In this document: piece by piece, positions 49,819-57,896 of the stretch
Numbering within the stretch: the first letter of the stretch is position 1
Layout: the number at the start of each line of letters is the position of its first letter
Source of the DNA: Gammaproteobacteria bacterium
GTDB lineage: Bacteria > Pseudomonadota > Gammaproteobacteria > SZUA-140
DNA: 64,000 nucleotides
NCBI GenBank assembly: GCA_016218365.1
Contig: JACREF010000009.1
Location: 62,001-126,000, forward strand
Direction of reading: 5' to 3'
Position numbers and translations under genes: made by a program
Notes under the pieces: model-generated
Database searches by the model: none
Told to the model about the DNA's origin: nothing
What the model saw: only the letters and a program-made list of their open reading frames with translations

Positions 49819-50370
49819 GTGGGTGATCTGGTCGTAACGGGCGACGGATCGCGGATCGTGGCGCTGCGGTGGCGCAGCGGCGCGGCGGGCTTCACGCTGA
49901 TCGAGATGCTGGTGGTGACCGTCATCATTGCACTGCTGATGGGGCTGGTGGTGCTCAGCCTGCCGGCGCGTGATCCGGACCGGCCGCTGCGGGACGAGGC
50001 GGAACGGATGGCCGCGCTGGTGAAGATGCTGCAACAGGAGGCCGTGTTCCAGTCGCGGGAGATGGCCATCGAGTTCGGCGCGCGGGAGTATCGATTTCTG
50101 ACTCTGGAACAGCAGGGCTGGATCGGGATGACGGATGCCGTGTATCGCGACCGCAGCCTGCCGCAGGACATCACGCTGCATCTGATCATTGAAGGAGAGG
50201 AGGTCTCGTTGCAGCCGACGACCGAGGATCAGCAGCGGCCACGGGTATTTTTGTTCTCCAGCGGCGAGATGACACCCTTTGACGTAATATTCGAACATCG
50301 GGATCGCGGCACCCGTTACCGCTACAGTATCCTGGGTGCAGGGCGGGCGCAGGTGGAAAAGATGCCTTGA
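49819..50370 (+). CDS. gspH: Minor pseudopilin GspH
   Basis: The GTG-started 183-residue product has the prepilin site AAG/FTLIEMLVV after an unusually long leader of about 23 residues. A helix and a beta-rich body with LLQQEAVFQSREMAIEFG follow, as in GspH. It caps or initiates the pseudopilus with the other minor pseudopilins. It lies three bases after gspG. Confidence 0.9.
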   Translation: MGDLVVTGDGSRIVALRWRSGAAGFTLIEMLVVTVIIALLMGLVVLSLPARDPDRPLRDEAERMAALVKMLQQEAVFQSREMAIEFGAREYRFLTLEQQGWIGMTDAVYRDRSLPQDITLHLIIEGEEVSLQPTTEDQQRPRVFLFSSGEMTPFDVIFEHRDRGTRYRYSILGAGRAQVEKMP

Positions 50371-50380
50371 GGACAGACCG

Positions 50381-50773
50381 ATGTTTGCTGCGGCACAACA
50401 TATACCGCGCCGGCCACACGGCTTCACGCTGATCGAGGTGCTGGTGGCGCTGATGATCGTCAGCGTGGCGCTGGCCGCGGTCGTGGTCCAGGGCAGCCGG
50501 CAGGCGCAAAATGCCACGCGCCTGCATGACCGGACACTTGCCCAGTGGGTGGCGCAGAACAAGATCGCCGAGCAGCAGCTCAGTCCGCTATTTCCATCAC
50601 CCGGCACCCAACACGGTAGTGCAAAGATGGGTAGCAGGGAATGGCAGTGGCGCATGAGGATCACGGCGACCGAGGATAAAGATGTTCATCGTCTCGATGT
50701 CGAGGTGCGGCGTCAGGCCAATGATCCGCGGCCGCTGGCGGCGCTGGTCGCCTATCTGGGGCATCCGCAGTGA
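50381..50773 (+). CDS. gspI: Minor pseudopilin GspI
   Basis: The ATG at 50381 gives 130 residues with the cleavage site PHG/FTLIEVLVAL and ARLHDRTLAQWVAQNKI-like sequence typical of GspI (QWVAQNKIAEQQL). It nucleates the pseudopilus tip with GspJ and GspK. The gene overlaps gspJ by four bases. Confidence 0.94.
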   Translation: MFAAAQHIPRRPHGFTLIEVLVALMIVSVALAAVVVQGSRQAQNATRLHDRTLAQWVAQNKIAEQQLSPLFPSPGTQHGSAKMGSREWQWRMRITATEDKDVHRLDVEVRRQANDPRPLAALVAYLGHPQ

Positions 50774-51408
50774 CGCCGGGTACTGAGCGCGGCTTTACGC
50801 TGCTGGAATTGATTGTCGCCACGGCGATCTTCGCCGTGCTGGCGGCATTGTCATGGCGGGGGTTGCAGACCGTGCTTGAAAACCGTCAGCGCATCGAGCT
50901 GCAGGCCGAACGGCTCGGGCAGTTGCAGGTGTTGATGGTGACGCTGGAGCGGGATATCGAACAGGCCGTGTCCCGGCCGGTCCGCGACCGTTACGGTGAT
51001 ACACTGCCGGCATTGCAGGGCGGCAGTGGCGGCCTGGAACTGACGCGTAGCGGATGGGTGAACCCGAGCGGTCAGCCGCGCAGTGAGCTGCAGCGCGTGG
51101 CCTTTCACCTCGAACAGGGCCATCTGGTCCGCTCTGGCTGGACGGTACTGGACCGGGCCCAGGACAGCGAGCCGTTTGCCATCGATATGCTGGGCGGGGT
51201 CAAGACGGTATCGTTGCGATTTCTTGATGACAGCCGGCAGTGGCGTACCAGCTGGCCGCCGCCGCAGCAATATGCCGGTGACTCGGCGGGTCCGTTGCCC
51301 CGGGCGGTCGAGCTCACCATGGAACTGGATGACTGGGGTGTGATGACGCGGCTGCTGCGGATCGCATCGTCGCTGCCGGATAACAACACGACCGGTGGAT
51401 TGCAGTGA
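50770..51408 (+). CDS. gspJ: Minor pseudopilin GspJ
   Basis: The GTG overlaps the gspI stop (GTGA). The 212-residue protein has the site ERG/FTLLELIVA, then ERDIEQAVSRPVRDRYG, diagnostic for GspJ. It belongs to the tip complex of the pseudopilus. Confidence 0.95.
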   Translation: MTPGTERGFTLLELIVATAIFAVLAALSWRGLQTVLENRQRIELQAERLGQLQVLMVTLERDIEQAVSRPVRDRYGDTLPALQGGSGGLELTRSGWVNPSGQPRSELQRVAFHLEQGHLVRSGWTVLDRAQDSEPFAIDMLGGVKTVSLRFLDDSRQWRTSWPPPQQYAGDSAGPLPRAVELTMELDDWGVMTRLLRIASSLPDNNTTGGLQ

Positions 51409-52322
51409 GCCAGCGCGGCGCGGCCCTGATTACCGCCATGCTGGTGACGGCGCTGGCTGCGACGGCGGCCAGCTACATCGCCAGCCGCCAGCAGCTCGAC
51501 ATCCGTCGCACTGCCAATGTACAGGAAAGTGCCCAGGCCTATCTGTTTGCCCTGGGTGTCGAAAGCTGGGCGGTCGAGACGCTGCGCCGCGATGCCCGCA
51601 ACAGCAGCAGCGACCATCCGGGGGAGGAGTGGGGGACGGAGTTGCCGGCACTGGCTGTCGAGGGCGGGGTCGTGGCCGGATCGATCGAGGATCAGCAGGG
51701 GCGTTTCAATCTGAATAATTTGATTAATAATAAGGGTGAGGCCAGTCCGGCCGACATTGCCATCATGCAACGCTTGTTGCGGGCCCTGGCACTGAAGGAT
51801 GATCTGGTGTGGTATATCGTGGACTGGCTAGACAGCAATGAGCAGCCTTCGTTTCCGGCCGGTGCCGAGGATTACAGCTATCTGGCCCGGGAGCGGCCGT
51901 ATCGGTGCGCCAACCGCCCTATGGCCAGTGTCAGTGAGTTGCGTCTGGTCGAGGGGATCAGCCCCGAGGACTATCAGGTGCTCAGTAAGCATGTGACAGT
52001 GCTGGAGGGGCATCAGCCGGTCAACGTCAACTCGGCCGGTGCGGAGGTGTTGCAGGCGGTGGTCGAAGGCTTGACCCCGGCCGATGCACAACAGATCATC
52101 ACTGAGCGTAAGGACAAGCCTTTTGATACCGTGGACAGTTTCCTGCAACACCAGCTGGTCGGGAATCGGTTGCAGAACAAGGACAGCATCAGCGTGACCA
52201 GTGACAATTTCCGCGTGCATGTACAGGCAGGGTATGGCCGGGTGCGGACGATGCTGCATAGCCTGATCGTGCGGCGCAAGGGACAGATCCGGGTTGTGCA
52301 GCGCAGTCAGGGAGCGGCGTGA
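51405..52322 (+). CDS. gspK: Atypical pseudopilin GspK
   Basis: This 305-residue protein starts at GTG overlapping the gspJ stop. The prepilin-like leader QRG/AALITAMLV lacks the Glu at +5, as usual in GspK. A large alpha domain follows with QGRFNLNNLIN and repeated helix-hairpin-like VNVNSAGAEVLQA. It crowns the pseudopilus tip. Confidence 0.95.
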   Translation: MSQRGAALITAMLVTALAATAASYIASRQQLDIRRTANVQESAQAYLFALGVESWAVETLRRDARNSSSDHPGEEWGTELPALAVEGGVVAGSIEDQQGRFNLNNLINNKGEASPADIAIMQRLLRALALKDDLVWYIVDWLDSNEQPSFPAGAEDYSYLARERPYRCANRPMASVSELRLVEGISPEDYQVLSKHVTVLEGHQPVNVNSAGAEVLQAVVEGLTPADAQQIITERKDKPFDTVDSFLQHQLVGNRLQNKDSISVTSDNFRVHVQAGYGRVRTMLHSLIVRRKGQIRVVQRSQGAA

Positions 52323-53554
52323 TGCGGCCACGGCTGTTTCTGTGGCTGGATCCCGCCATCGTCGGTCGCGTCAGCTGGCTGCGGCTTGCTGGCAAGCAAG
52401 CGGTGCCAGGCAGCGCCTTGCAGCAGGGTTCACTGGCAGAGGCCGCCCGTCAGGCCGCCGGTTGCGAGGTGGTGGTGCTGGTGCCGAGCGCCGATGTCAT
52501 GCTGCTGCGGGCCATGGTTCCGACCCGGCAGCGCCAGCAGATGTTAAAGGCCATTCCCTATGTGGTGGAGGACCAGCTCGCCAGTGATGTCGAGCAGATG
52601 CATTTTGCAATCGGGGAGCGCGGCGACGACGGTGCTGTTGCTGTGGCAGCGGTGGCGCGGCACAAGATGCAGCTGTGGCGGACGATGCTTGAAGAGGCCG
52701 GGATCCCGGCGACGTCGCTGATCCCGGATGTGTTGATGCTGCCGCAGCGCGAGGGGCGCTGGAGTGTCTTCGTCGGCCGCGAACTGGCGCTGGTCCGGAC
52801 CGGTGCCGCGAGCGGCTTTGCTGCGGATGTAGGGACGCTGCCGCAGTTGCTCGATGCGGCGCGCGCCGAACACAAGACCCAGTCCCCGGGACTGCTGGTG
52901 ATCGGCAGTCCGTCGCCAGAGTTATTGCAGGTGCTGGGGCAGCACGCCGGCAACAAGGGCCTCGAGACCATGGATCTTGCCCAGGCGCTGGCCGAGATGG
53001 TGCTGGCCTTTGACAAACGGGCCGTCATCGACCTGTGCCAGGGCGAGCACAGTAATCAGCGTTCGATCGGGCGCTGGGTCAAGGCATGGATGTTGCCGCT
53101 GACGCTGGGGGGACTGGTGTTGCTGCTGGCCTGCAGTACGCTGATTGCCGATTACTTGCGTCTGCAAAAGACCGCCGCATCCCAGGCGGCGCATATCACC
53201 GCCCTCTATCGTCAGGCCTTTCCCGAGGCGCGGAATGTCCCGAACCCGTCCGCCCAGATGAAACAGCAACTGACCGCGCTGAAGGCCGGCGCCCGGGGTG
53301 CCGGCGACCAGCGTTTTCTCGAGCTGCTGGCGATGATGGCCAAGGGTGTGGCCCAGTCGCCGGGCATTACCCTGCAGCGCGTGTCCTTTCGTGACGGGCG
53401 GATGGATCTGACGCTGACGGTGGCCGGGCTGGAGCGTCTGGAACAGTTCCGGCAGCTGGTGCTGGCGCAGGGTTCCGTCGAGGTCAATGTTGAATCCGCA
53501 ACGGCACGCGGCAGCGAGGTCGAGGCGCGGCTGGTGTTGAGGAAGCGCCCATGA
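52322..53554 (+). CDS. gspL: Type II secretion protein GspL
   Basis: The ATG at 52322 overlaps the gspK stop (TGATG). The 410-residue protein has an actin-like cytoplasmic domain (about 1-235, with AIPYVVEDQLASDVEQMHFA), one membrane helix (about 258-280) and a periplasmic ferredoxin-like domain. It links GspE to the inner-membrane platform. Confidence 0.93.
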   Translation: MRPRLFLWLDPAIVGRVSWLRLAGKQAVPGSALQQGSLAEAARQAAGCEVVVLVPSADVMLLRAMVPTRQRQQMLKAIPYVVEDQLASDVEQMHFAIGERGDDGAVAVAAVARHKMQLWRTMLEEAGIPATSLIPDVLMLPQREGRWSVFVGRELALVRTGAASGFAADVGTLPQLLDAARAEHKTQSPGLLVIGSPSPELLQVLGQHAGNKGLETMDLAQALAEMVLAFDKRAVIDLCQGEHSNQRSIGRWVKAWMLPLTLGGLVLLLACSTLIADYLRLQKTAASQAAHITALYRQAFPEARNVPNPSAQMKQQLTALKAGARGAGDQRFLELLAMMAKGVAQSPGITLQRVSFRDGRMDLTLTVAGLERLEQFRQLVLAQGSVEVNVESATARGSEVEARLVLRKRP

Positions 53555-54039
53555 ACGCCCTGCTGGCCTATTGGCAGAATCTGCAGACCCGGGAGCGGCG
53601 GCTGATCCTGGCGGCGCTGCTGCTGGTGTTGCCGTTGCTGCTGTACCTGGGCGTATGGCGCCCGCTGCAGCAGCAGGTGAACACCTTGCAACACCGGGTG
53701 GAGGCGCAACAGGAAACCGAGGCGTGGATGCAGCAGGCGGCTGCGGAGGTCCTGCGGTTGCGGGCCCGTGATGGCGCGGCGACGTCCGGTGGTTCGCTGC
53801 TGGCGACGATGGAGCGCAGCACCCGGCAATACAACCTGGGGATGGCGCTGAAACGTGTCGAGCCGGATGGCATCGGCAAGGTGAGGGTACAATTCGAATC
53901 CGCGGAGTTTGACCGCCTGGTCGAATGGCTGGAGGCGCTGGCTGTTCAACACACTATCCAGGTCGAGTCCGCAACACTTGATCGCCAGTCAACTGCAGGC
54001 ATCGTCAATGCCCAGCTGGTGCTGATCGGGAGTGAGTGA
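53551..54039 (+). CDS. gspM: Type II secretion protein GspM
   Basis: The 162-residue product overlaps gspL by four bases (ATGA). It has a short cytoplasmic start, a membrane helix (about 18-36, LILAALLLVLPLLLYLGVW), a coiled segment and a small periplasmic ferredoxin-like fold. GspM stabilises GspL. Confidence 0.9.
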   Translation: MNALLAYWQNLQTRERRLILAALLLVLPLLLYLGVWRPLQQQVNTLQHRVEAQQETEAWMQQAAAEVLRLRARDGAATSGGSLLATMERSTRQYNLGMALKRVEPDGIGKVRVQFESAEFDRLVEWLEALAVQHTIQVESATLDRQSTAGIVNAQLVLIGSE

Positions 54040-54785
54040 TGAAGCCGTGGCTGCGGTATGCGCTGCTGCTGATGGTGTTGTATATGCTGTTTCTGGCCGG
54101 AAGATTCCCTGCCTCCCAGGCGCTGGGTCTGCTGCAGCAGCGGGTGGCCGCCGTCACGGCCGCGGGTGTAACCGGTACGGTATGGCAGGGTCAGGCATCG
54201 TCAATTCGCCTCGGGCGTTTGCAGCTTGACCAGGTACGCTGGCGGCTGTTGTGGTTGCGGCTGGTGCGCGGTGAGCTGGCAGTGCTGGTTACGGGTGAGC
54301 AGCACCATGGCCGGTTTGACGTTGTCGTTGGCCAGCAGTTGGGCGACGGACTGTTTATACGCGACCAGGGCCTGCCAGTGGCCCAGCTCGACCAGTTATT
54401 GTTTGACCGGCCCTGGGGGGTGAGCGGTAGCACCGATCTCGACCTTCACGGCATCCGCTTTGCCGCTGGCCATCTGCGCGGGATCGAGGGTGAGGTCGTG
54501 GTCCATGGTCTGGGCCTGTCGGCACCGGCCAGCCTGCCGCTGGGCGATTACCGGGCCATGTTCAGTTCCACCGGCCAGGGGATCAATATCGCGCTGCAGG
54601 ACGTCAACGCTGCGTTGGGCGTGACCGGGTCAGTAGAGGTGCGACCGGATGGCTCCTATGTAATGAATATGAAGTTTCAGGCCCGGGATCCCGGCAATCG
54701 GGACTTGATGCAGATCCTGCAATTGCTGGGCAGTGGCGGGGCGCCCCAGGCCACACTGAATCGTAGCGGCCCCTGGCCATATTGA
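54039..54785 (+). CDS. gspN: Type II secretion protein GspN
   Basis: The ATG at 54039 overlaps the gspM stop. The 248-residue protein has an N-terminal hydrophobic helix (about 5-22) and a beta-rich periplasmic body with GVTGTVWQGQASSI and VRWRLLWLRLVRGEL, typical of GspN. GspN is not essential in every system. It ends the gsp operon; 69 bases separate it from the TRAP genes. Confidence 0.9.
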   Translation: MKPWLRYALLLMVLYMLFLAGRFPASQALGLLQQRVAAVTAAGVTGTVWQGQASSIRLGRLQLDQVRWRLLWLRLVRGELAVLVTGEQHHGRFDVVVGQQLGDGLFIRDQGLPVAQLDQLLFDRPWGVSGSTDLDLHGIRFAAGHLRGIEGEVVVHGLGLSAPASLPLGDYRAMFSSTGQGINIALQDVNAALGVTGSVEVRPDGSYVMNMKFQARDPGNRDLMQILQLLGSGGAPQATLNRSGPWPY

Positions 54786-54854
54786 GTGGCAGCAGGCAAG
54801 ATCCTGCCGGATCTTTTACAATGCCCGTGTCTTGAGGGGTGAGGAGTGTAAGCG

Positions 54855-55403
54855 ATGATGGTGCGCGGTATGGTGCAGCGGCTAGCGTATGCCATCGAGA
54901 CGCTCAGTGACTGGAGCGGGCGGGTCGTTGGCTGGTTGGTGCTGGCGATGGCCTGCGTCATTTTCTATGACGTGGTGATGCGTTATCTGTTCAACAGCGG
55001 GTCGGTGGCCTTGCAGGAGCTGGAGTGGCATCTGTTTGCGCTGGTGCTGTTGTTCGGCGTCAGTTATGCCATGCGCCATGATGCCCATGTGCGCGTTGAT
55101 ATCTTCTATCACAGCCGGTTCATCAGTGCCCGCCAGCGCGCCTGCATCGATCTGCTCGGTGGTGCGTTGTTCATGCTGCCCTTTTGCCTGCTGGTGATCT
55201 ACTGCAGCCTGCCGTTCGTCGAGAATTCATTCTTCAGCAATGAGGGCTCGCCCGACCCCGGAGGCCTGCCGGCGCGCTGGCTGCTGAAGGGGGCGATCCC
55301 GCTCGGCTTCACCTTGCTGCTGTTGCAGGGGATCGCCACCATGATCCGTGCAGCACAGACAGTGCTGACCAAGGATCACACCGTCACCCGGAGGGGTGAG
55401 TGA
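54855..55403 (+). CDS. dctQ: TRAP transporter small permease DctQ
   Basis: The 182-residue membrane protein has four hydrophobic helices and LQELEWHLFALVLLFGVSYAM, HDAHVRVDIFY, both DctQ hallmarks. With DctM and a periplasmic binding protein it forms a sodium-driven tripartite uptake system. Its stop overlaps the dctM ATG. Two ATGs are adjacent at the start; either may be used. Confidence 0.92.
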   Translation: MMVRGMVQRLAYAIETLSDWSGRVVGWLVLAMACVIFYDVVMRYLFNSGSVALQELEWHLFALVLLFGVSYAMRHDAHVRVDIFYHSRFISARQRACIDLLGGALFMLPFCLLVIYCSLPFVENSFFSNEGSPDPGGLPARWLLKGAIPLGFTLLLLQGIATMIRAAQTVLTKDHTVTRRGE

Positions 55404-56731
55404 TGGATGTCTGGGCGCTGGTGATGTTTGGGGCCCTGGTGGCCGTGCTGATGCTGGGGTACCCGGTGGCCTTCACGCTGGGTGCCGTGGCGATGACGTT
55501 TGGCGGGATCTTTCTGGGTTGGGATTTTTTTGCGCTGCTGCCGTTGCGCATCTGGGGCATCATCACCAATGTCGAGCTGCTGGCGGTGCCGCTGTTTGTC
55601 TTTATGGGGGTGTTGCTGGAGCGTTCCGGGATCGCCGAGGAGCTGCTCGAGACCATGGGGCTGCTGTTCGGGCGCATCAACGGGGGCCTGGCAGCATCGA
55701 TAGTTGTAGTCGGGGCATTGCTGGCGGCGACCACCGGTGTCGTCGGTGCCACCGTCGTTACGATGGGGATCATCGCCTTGCCGGCGATGATCAAACACGG
55801 CTATCAAGCTGAGCTGGCGTCCGGCACCATCGCTGCCTCCGGCACCTTGGGCCAGATCATCCCGCCCAGTGTGATCCTGATCCTGCTCGGCGACATGATC
55901 GGCGTACCGGTAGGTCAGTTGTTCATGGCGGCGGTGATCCCCGGGCTGGTGCTGGTGGCGCTGTTCATCGTGTTTATCCTGCTCTATGCCTGGTGGCGGC
56001 CGGCCCATGCGCCGCGGATCAAGATCGAAAACATGAGTCAGTCCGGTGATGCATCGCTGGGCCGGCGTGTGATCAGCGGGTTAGTGCCACCGCTGGCACT
56101 GGTGCTGGCCGTGCTCGGTTCAATCTTTTTCGGTGTGGCCTCACCCAATGAATCGGCAGCAGTCGGTGTGTTCGGCGCCATGGTGCTGGCCGCGCTGCAC
56201 CGGCGCATGACGCTGGCTGCCTTGAAAGAGGCACTGCATCAGACGACGAACCTGACCAGCATGGTGTTTCTGATCCTGGTGGGGGCCACGGCCTTTGGCC
56301 TGGTGTTCCGCGGCATGGGGGGCGATGTGCTGGTTGAAGAGATCATGACCGCGTTGCCGGGGGGAGTATGGGGGTTCCTGGCGGTCTCGATGTTGCTGAT
56401 CTTCGTGCTGGGATTTTTTCTCGATTTTCTTGAGATCTGTTTTATCGTGGTGCCGATCCTGGCGCCGATTGCCGATGTGCTGGGGATCAATCTGCTGTGG
56501 TTCGCGATCCTGATCGCAATGAATCTGCAGACCTCGTTTCTGACCCCGCCGTTTGGCTTCTCGCTGTTTTATCTGAAGGCCACTGCGCCGCCCGAGGTCA
56601 AGATCGGCCATATCTATCGTGGCATCATGCCGTTTGTCGCCATTCAGCTGCTGGCGCTGGGGCTGCTGATGATCTTCCCCGCATTGGCCTTGTGGTTGCC
56701 GCAATGGATGGATCGTATGTCTGGCCTGTAG
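55403..56731 (+). CDS. dctM: TRAP transporter large permease DctM
   Basis: The ATG at 55403 gives 442 residues and about twelve membrane helices. Typical segments are VPLFVFMGVLLERSGIAEELL, GTIAASGTLGQIIPPSVILI and NLQTSFLTPPFGFSLFYLK. It carries the substrate across the inner membrane. It ends next to a strong inverted repeat facing the convergent binding-protein gene. Confidence 0.95.
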   Translation: MDVWALVMFGALVAVLMLGYPVAFTLGAVAMTFGGIFLGWDFFALLPLRIWGIITNVELLAVPLFVFMGVLLERSGIAEELLETMGLLFGRINGGLAASIVVVGALLAATTGVVGATVVTMGIIALPAMIKHGYQAELASGTIAASGTLGQIIPPSVILILLGDMIGVPVGQLFMAAVIPGLVLVALFIVFILLYAWWRPAHAPRIKIENMSQSGDASLGRRVISGLVPPLALVLAVLGSIFFGVASPNESAAVGVFGAMVLAALHRRMTLAALKEALHQTTNLTSMVFLILVGATAFGLVFRGMGGDVLVEEIMTALPGGVWGFLAVSMLLIFVLGFFLDFLEICFIVVPILAPIADVLGINLLWFAILIAMNLQTSFLTPPFGFSLFYLKATAPPEVKIGHIYRGIMPFVAIQLLALGLLMIFPALALWLPQWMDRMSGL

Positions 56732-56750
56732 GGGCCCGCCCGTTGCTGCC

Positions 56751-56777
56751 CACCCTGGTTGAGTCTCAACCAGGGTG
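56751..56777. terminator. Bidirectional terminator-like hairpin between dctM and dctP
   Basis: CACCCTGGTTGA and TCAACCAGGGTG form a perfect 12-bp stem with a three-base loop, 19 bases after dctM and 13 bases before the stop of the convergent dctP. No strong T run is present. Confidence 0.7.
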
Positions 56778-56790
56778 GTGCCTTGCAGAG

Positions 56791-57873
56791 TTATTTCATG
56801 ATGCGCGCGTAGGCCGATTCCGAGACCCCGTGCCAGGCGACATCGCGGGTACTGAATTGCTGATAGGCAGCGTAGACCTTGCGGAAGGTCGCATCCTTGG
56901 CGGCCTCTTCGTCGAGCGTCTGTTTGGTCAGTCTGCGTAGTGTCTCGATGACATCGGCCGGAAATTCCAGCAGATTGATCTTGTGCTCCTGCTGCAGGGT
57001 CTGCAGCGCCTCGACATTCTTGGCCTCGAATTCGGCCAGCATCCACAGATTATTGGCGGCGGCGGCGTTTTCGACGATCGCCTGCAGATGGACCGGCAGT
57101 GACTTCCAGGCCTTGTCATTGATGATCAGTTCCAGCGCCGGACCCGGCTCATGCCAGCCCGGATAGTAGTAGTATTTTGCGGCACGGTGCAGTCCGAGGC
57201 GCAGGTCATGGTACGGTCCAACCCATTCGGCGGCATCGATGGTGCCGCGCTCCAGCGCGGTGTAGATCTCGCCGCCCGGCAACAGCACCGGGTTGACGCC
57301 GGTCTTGGCAATGACCTTGCCGCCGAGTCCGGGGATCCGCATCTTTACACCCTTCAGATCAGCAAGGGAGCGGATCGGCTTGCGGAACCAGCCGCCCATC
57401 TGCACCCCGGTATTACCCATCGGCAGCGGGATCAGGTGATGCCGGGCATAGACCTCACGCCACAGTTTCAGACCATCACCGGCATACAGCCAGGCGTTCA
57501 TGCCCTGGGCATTCATGCCGAACGGCACGGCGGTGAAGAACTGTGCTGCCGGTTCCTTGCCGGCCCAGTAATAGGCCGCGCCATGGCCCATCTCGACCGT
57601 GCCCTGCGAAACCGCATCGAAGGTCTGCAGCGCTGGCACCAGTTCACCGCCGGCAAACACCAGGATATTCAGCTGGCCGCGGCTCATCCGTTTGACGTCC
57701 TGGGCAAAGCGGTTGACGCCGTCCATGAACACCGGGAAGTTCGGTTGCCAGGCGGTGACCAGTTTCCAGTTGAAGCGTTGATCGGCGGCCTGGGCCGTCT
57801 CCACCGTCGCCAGTGTGCCACCCAGTGCCAGCGAACCCAGGCCCAGTCGTTTCAGAAAGGAGCGTCGTCTCAT
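56791..57873 (-). CDS. dctP: TRAP transporter substrate-binding protein, TakP-like
   Basis: The 360-residue protein has a twin-arginine-like start RRRSFLKRLGLGS and a signal peptide ending near AQA. ERGTIDAAEWVGPYHDLRLG and AAKYYYYPGWHEPG resemble TakP, which binds 2-oxo acids such as pyruvate. It delivers substrate to DctQM. Unusually it is on the opposite strand, convergent with the permease genes, so the receptor must be expressed from its own promoter. Other 2-oxo or carboxylic acids remain possible ligands. Confidence 0.9.
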   Translation of the reverse strand: MRRRSFLKRLGLGSLALGGTLATVETAQAADQRFNWKLVTAWQPNFPVFMDGVNRFAQDVKRMSRGQLNILVFAGGELVPALQTFDAVSQGTVEMGHGAAYYWAGKEPAAQFFTAVPFGMNAQGMNAWLYAGDGLKLWREVYARHHLIPLPMGNTGVQMGGWFRKPIRSLADLKGVKMRIPGLGGKVIAKTGVNPVLLPGGEIYTALERGTIDAAEWVGPYHDLRLGLHRAAKYYYYPGWHEPGPALELIINDKAWKSLPVHLQAIVENAAAANNLWMLAEFEAKNVEALQTLQQEHKINLLEFPADVIETLRRLTKQTLDEEAAKDATFRKVYAAYQQFSTRDVAWHGVSESAYARIMK

Positions 57874-57896
57874 CGGAATCCCTTGTTAGCAGGCGA

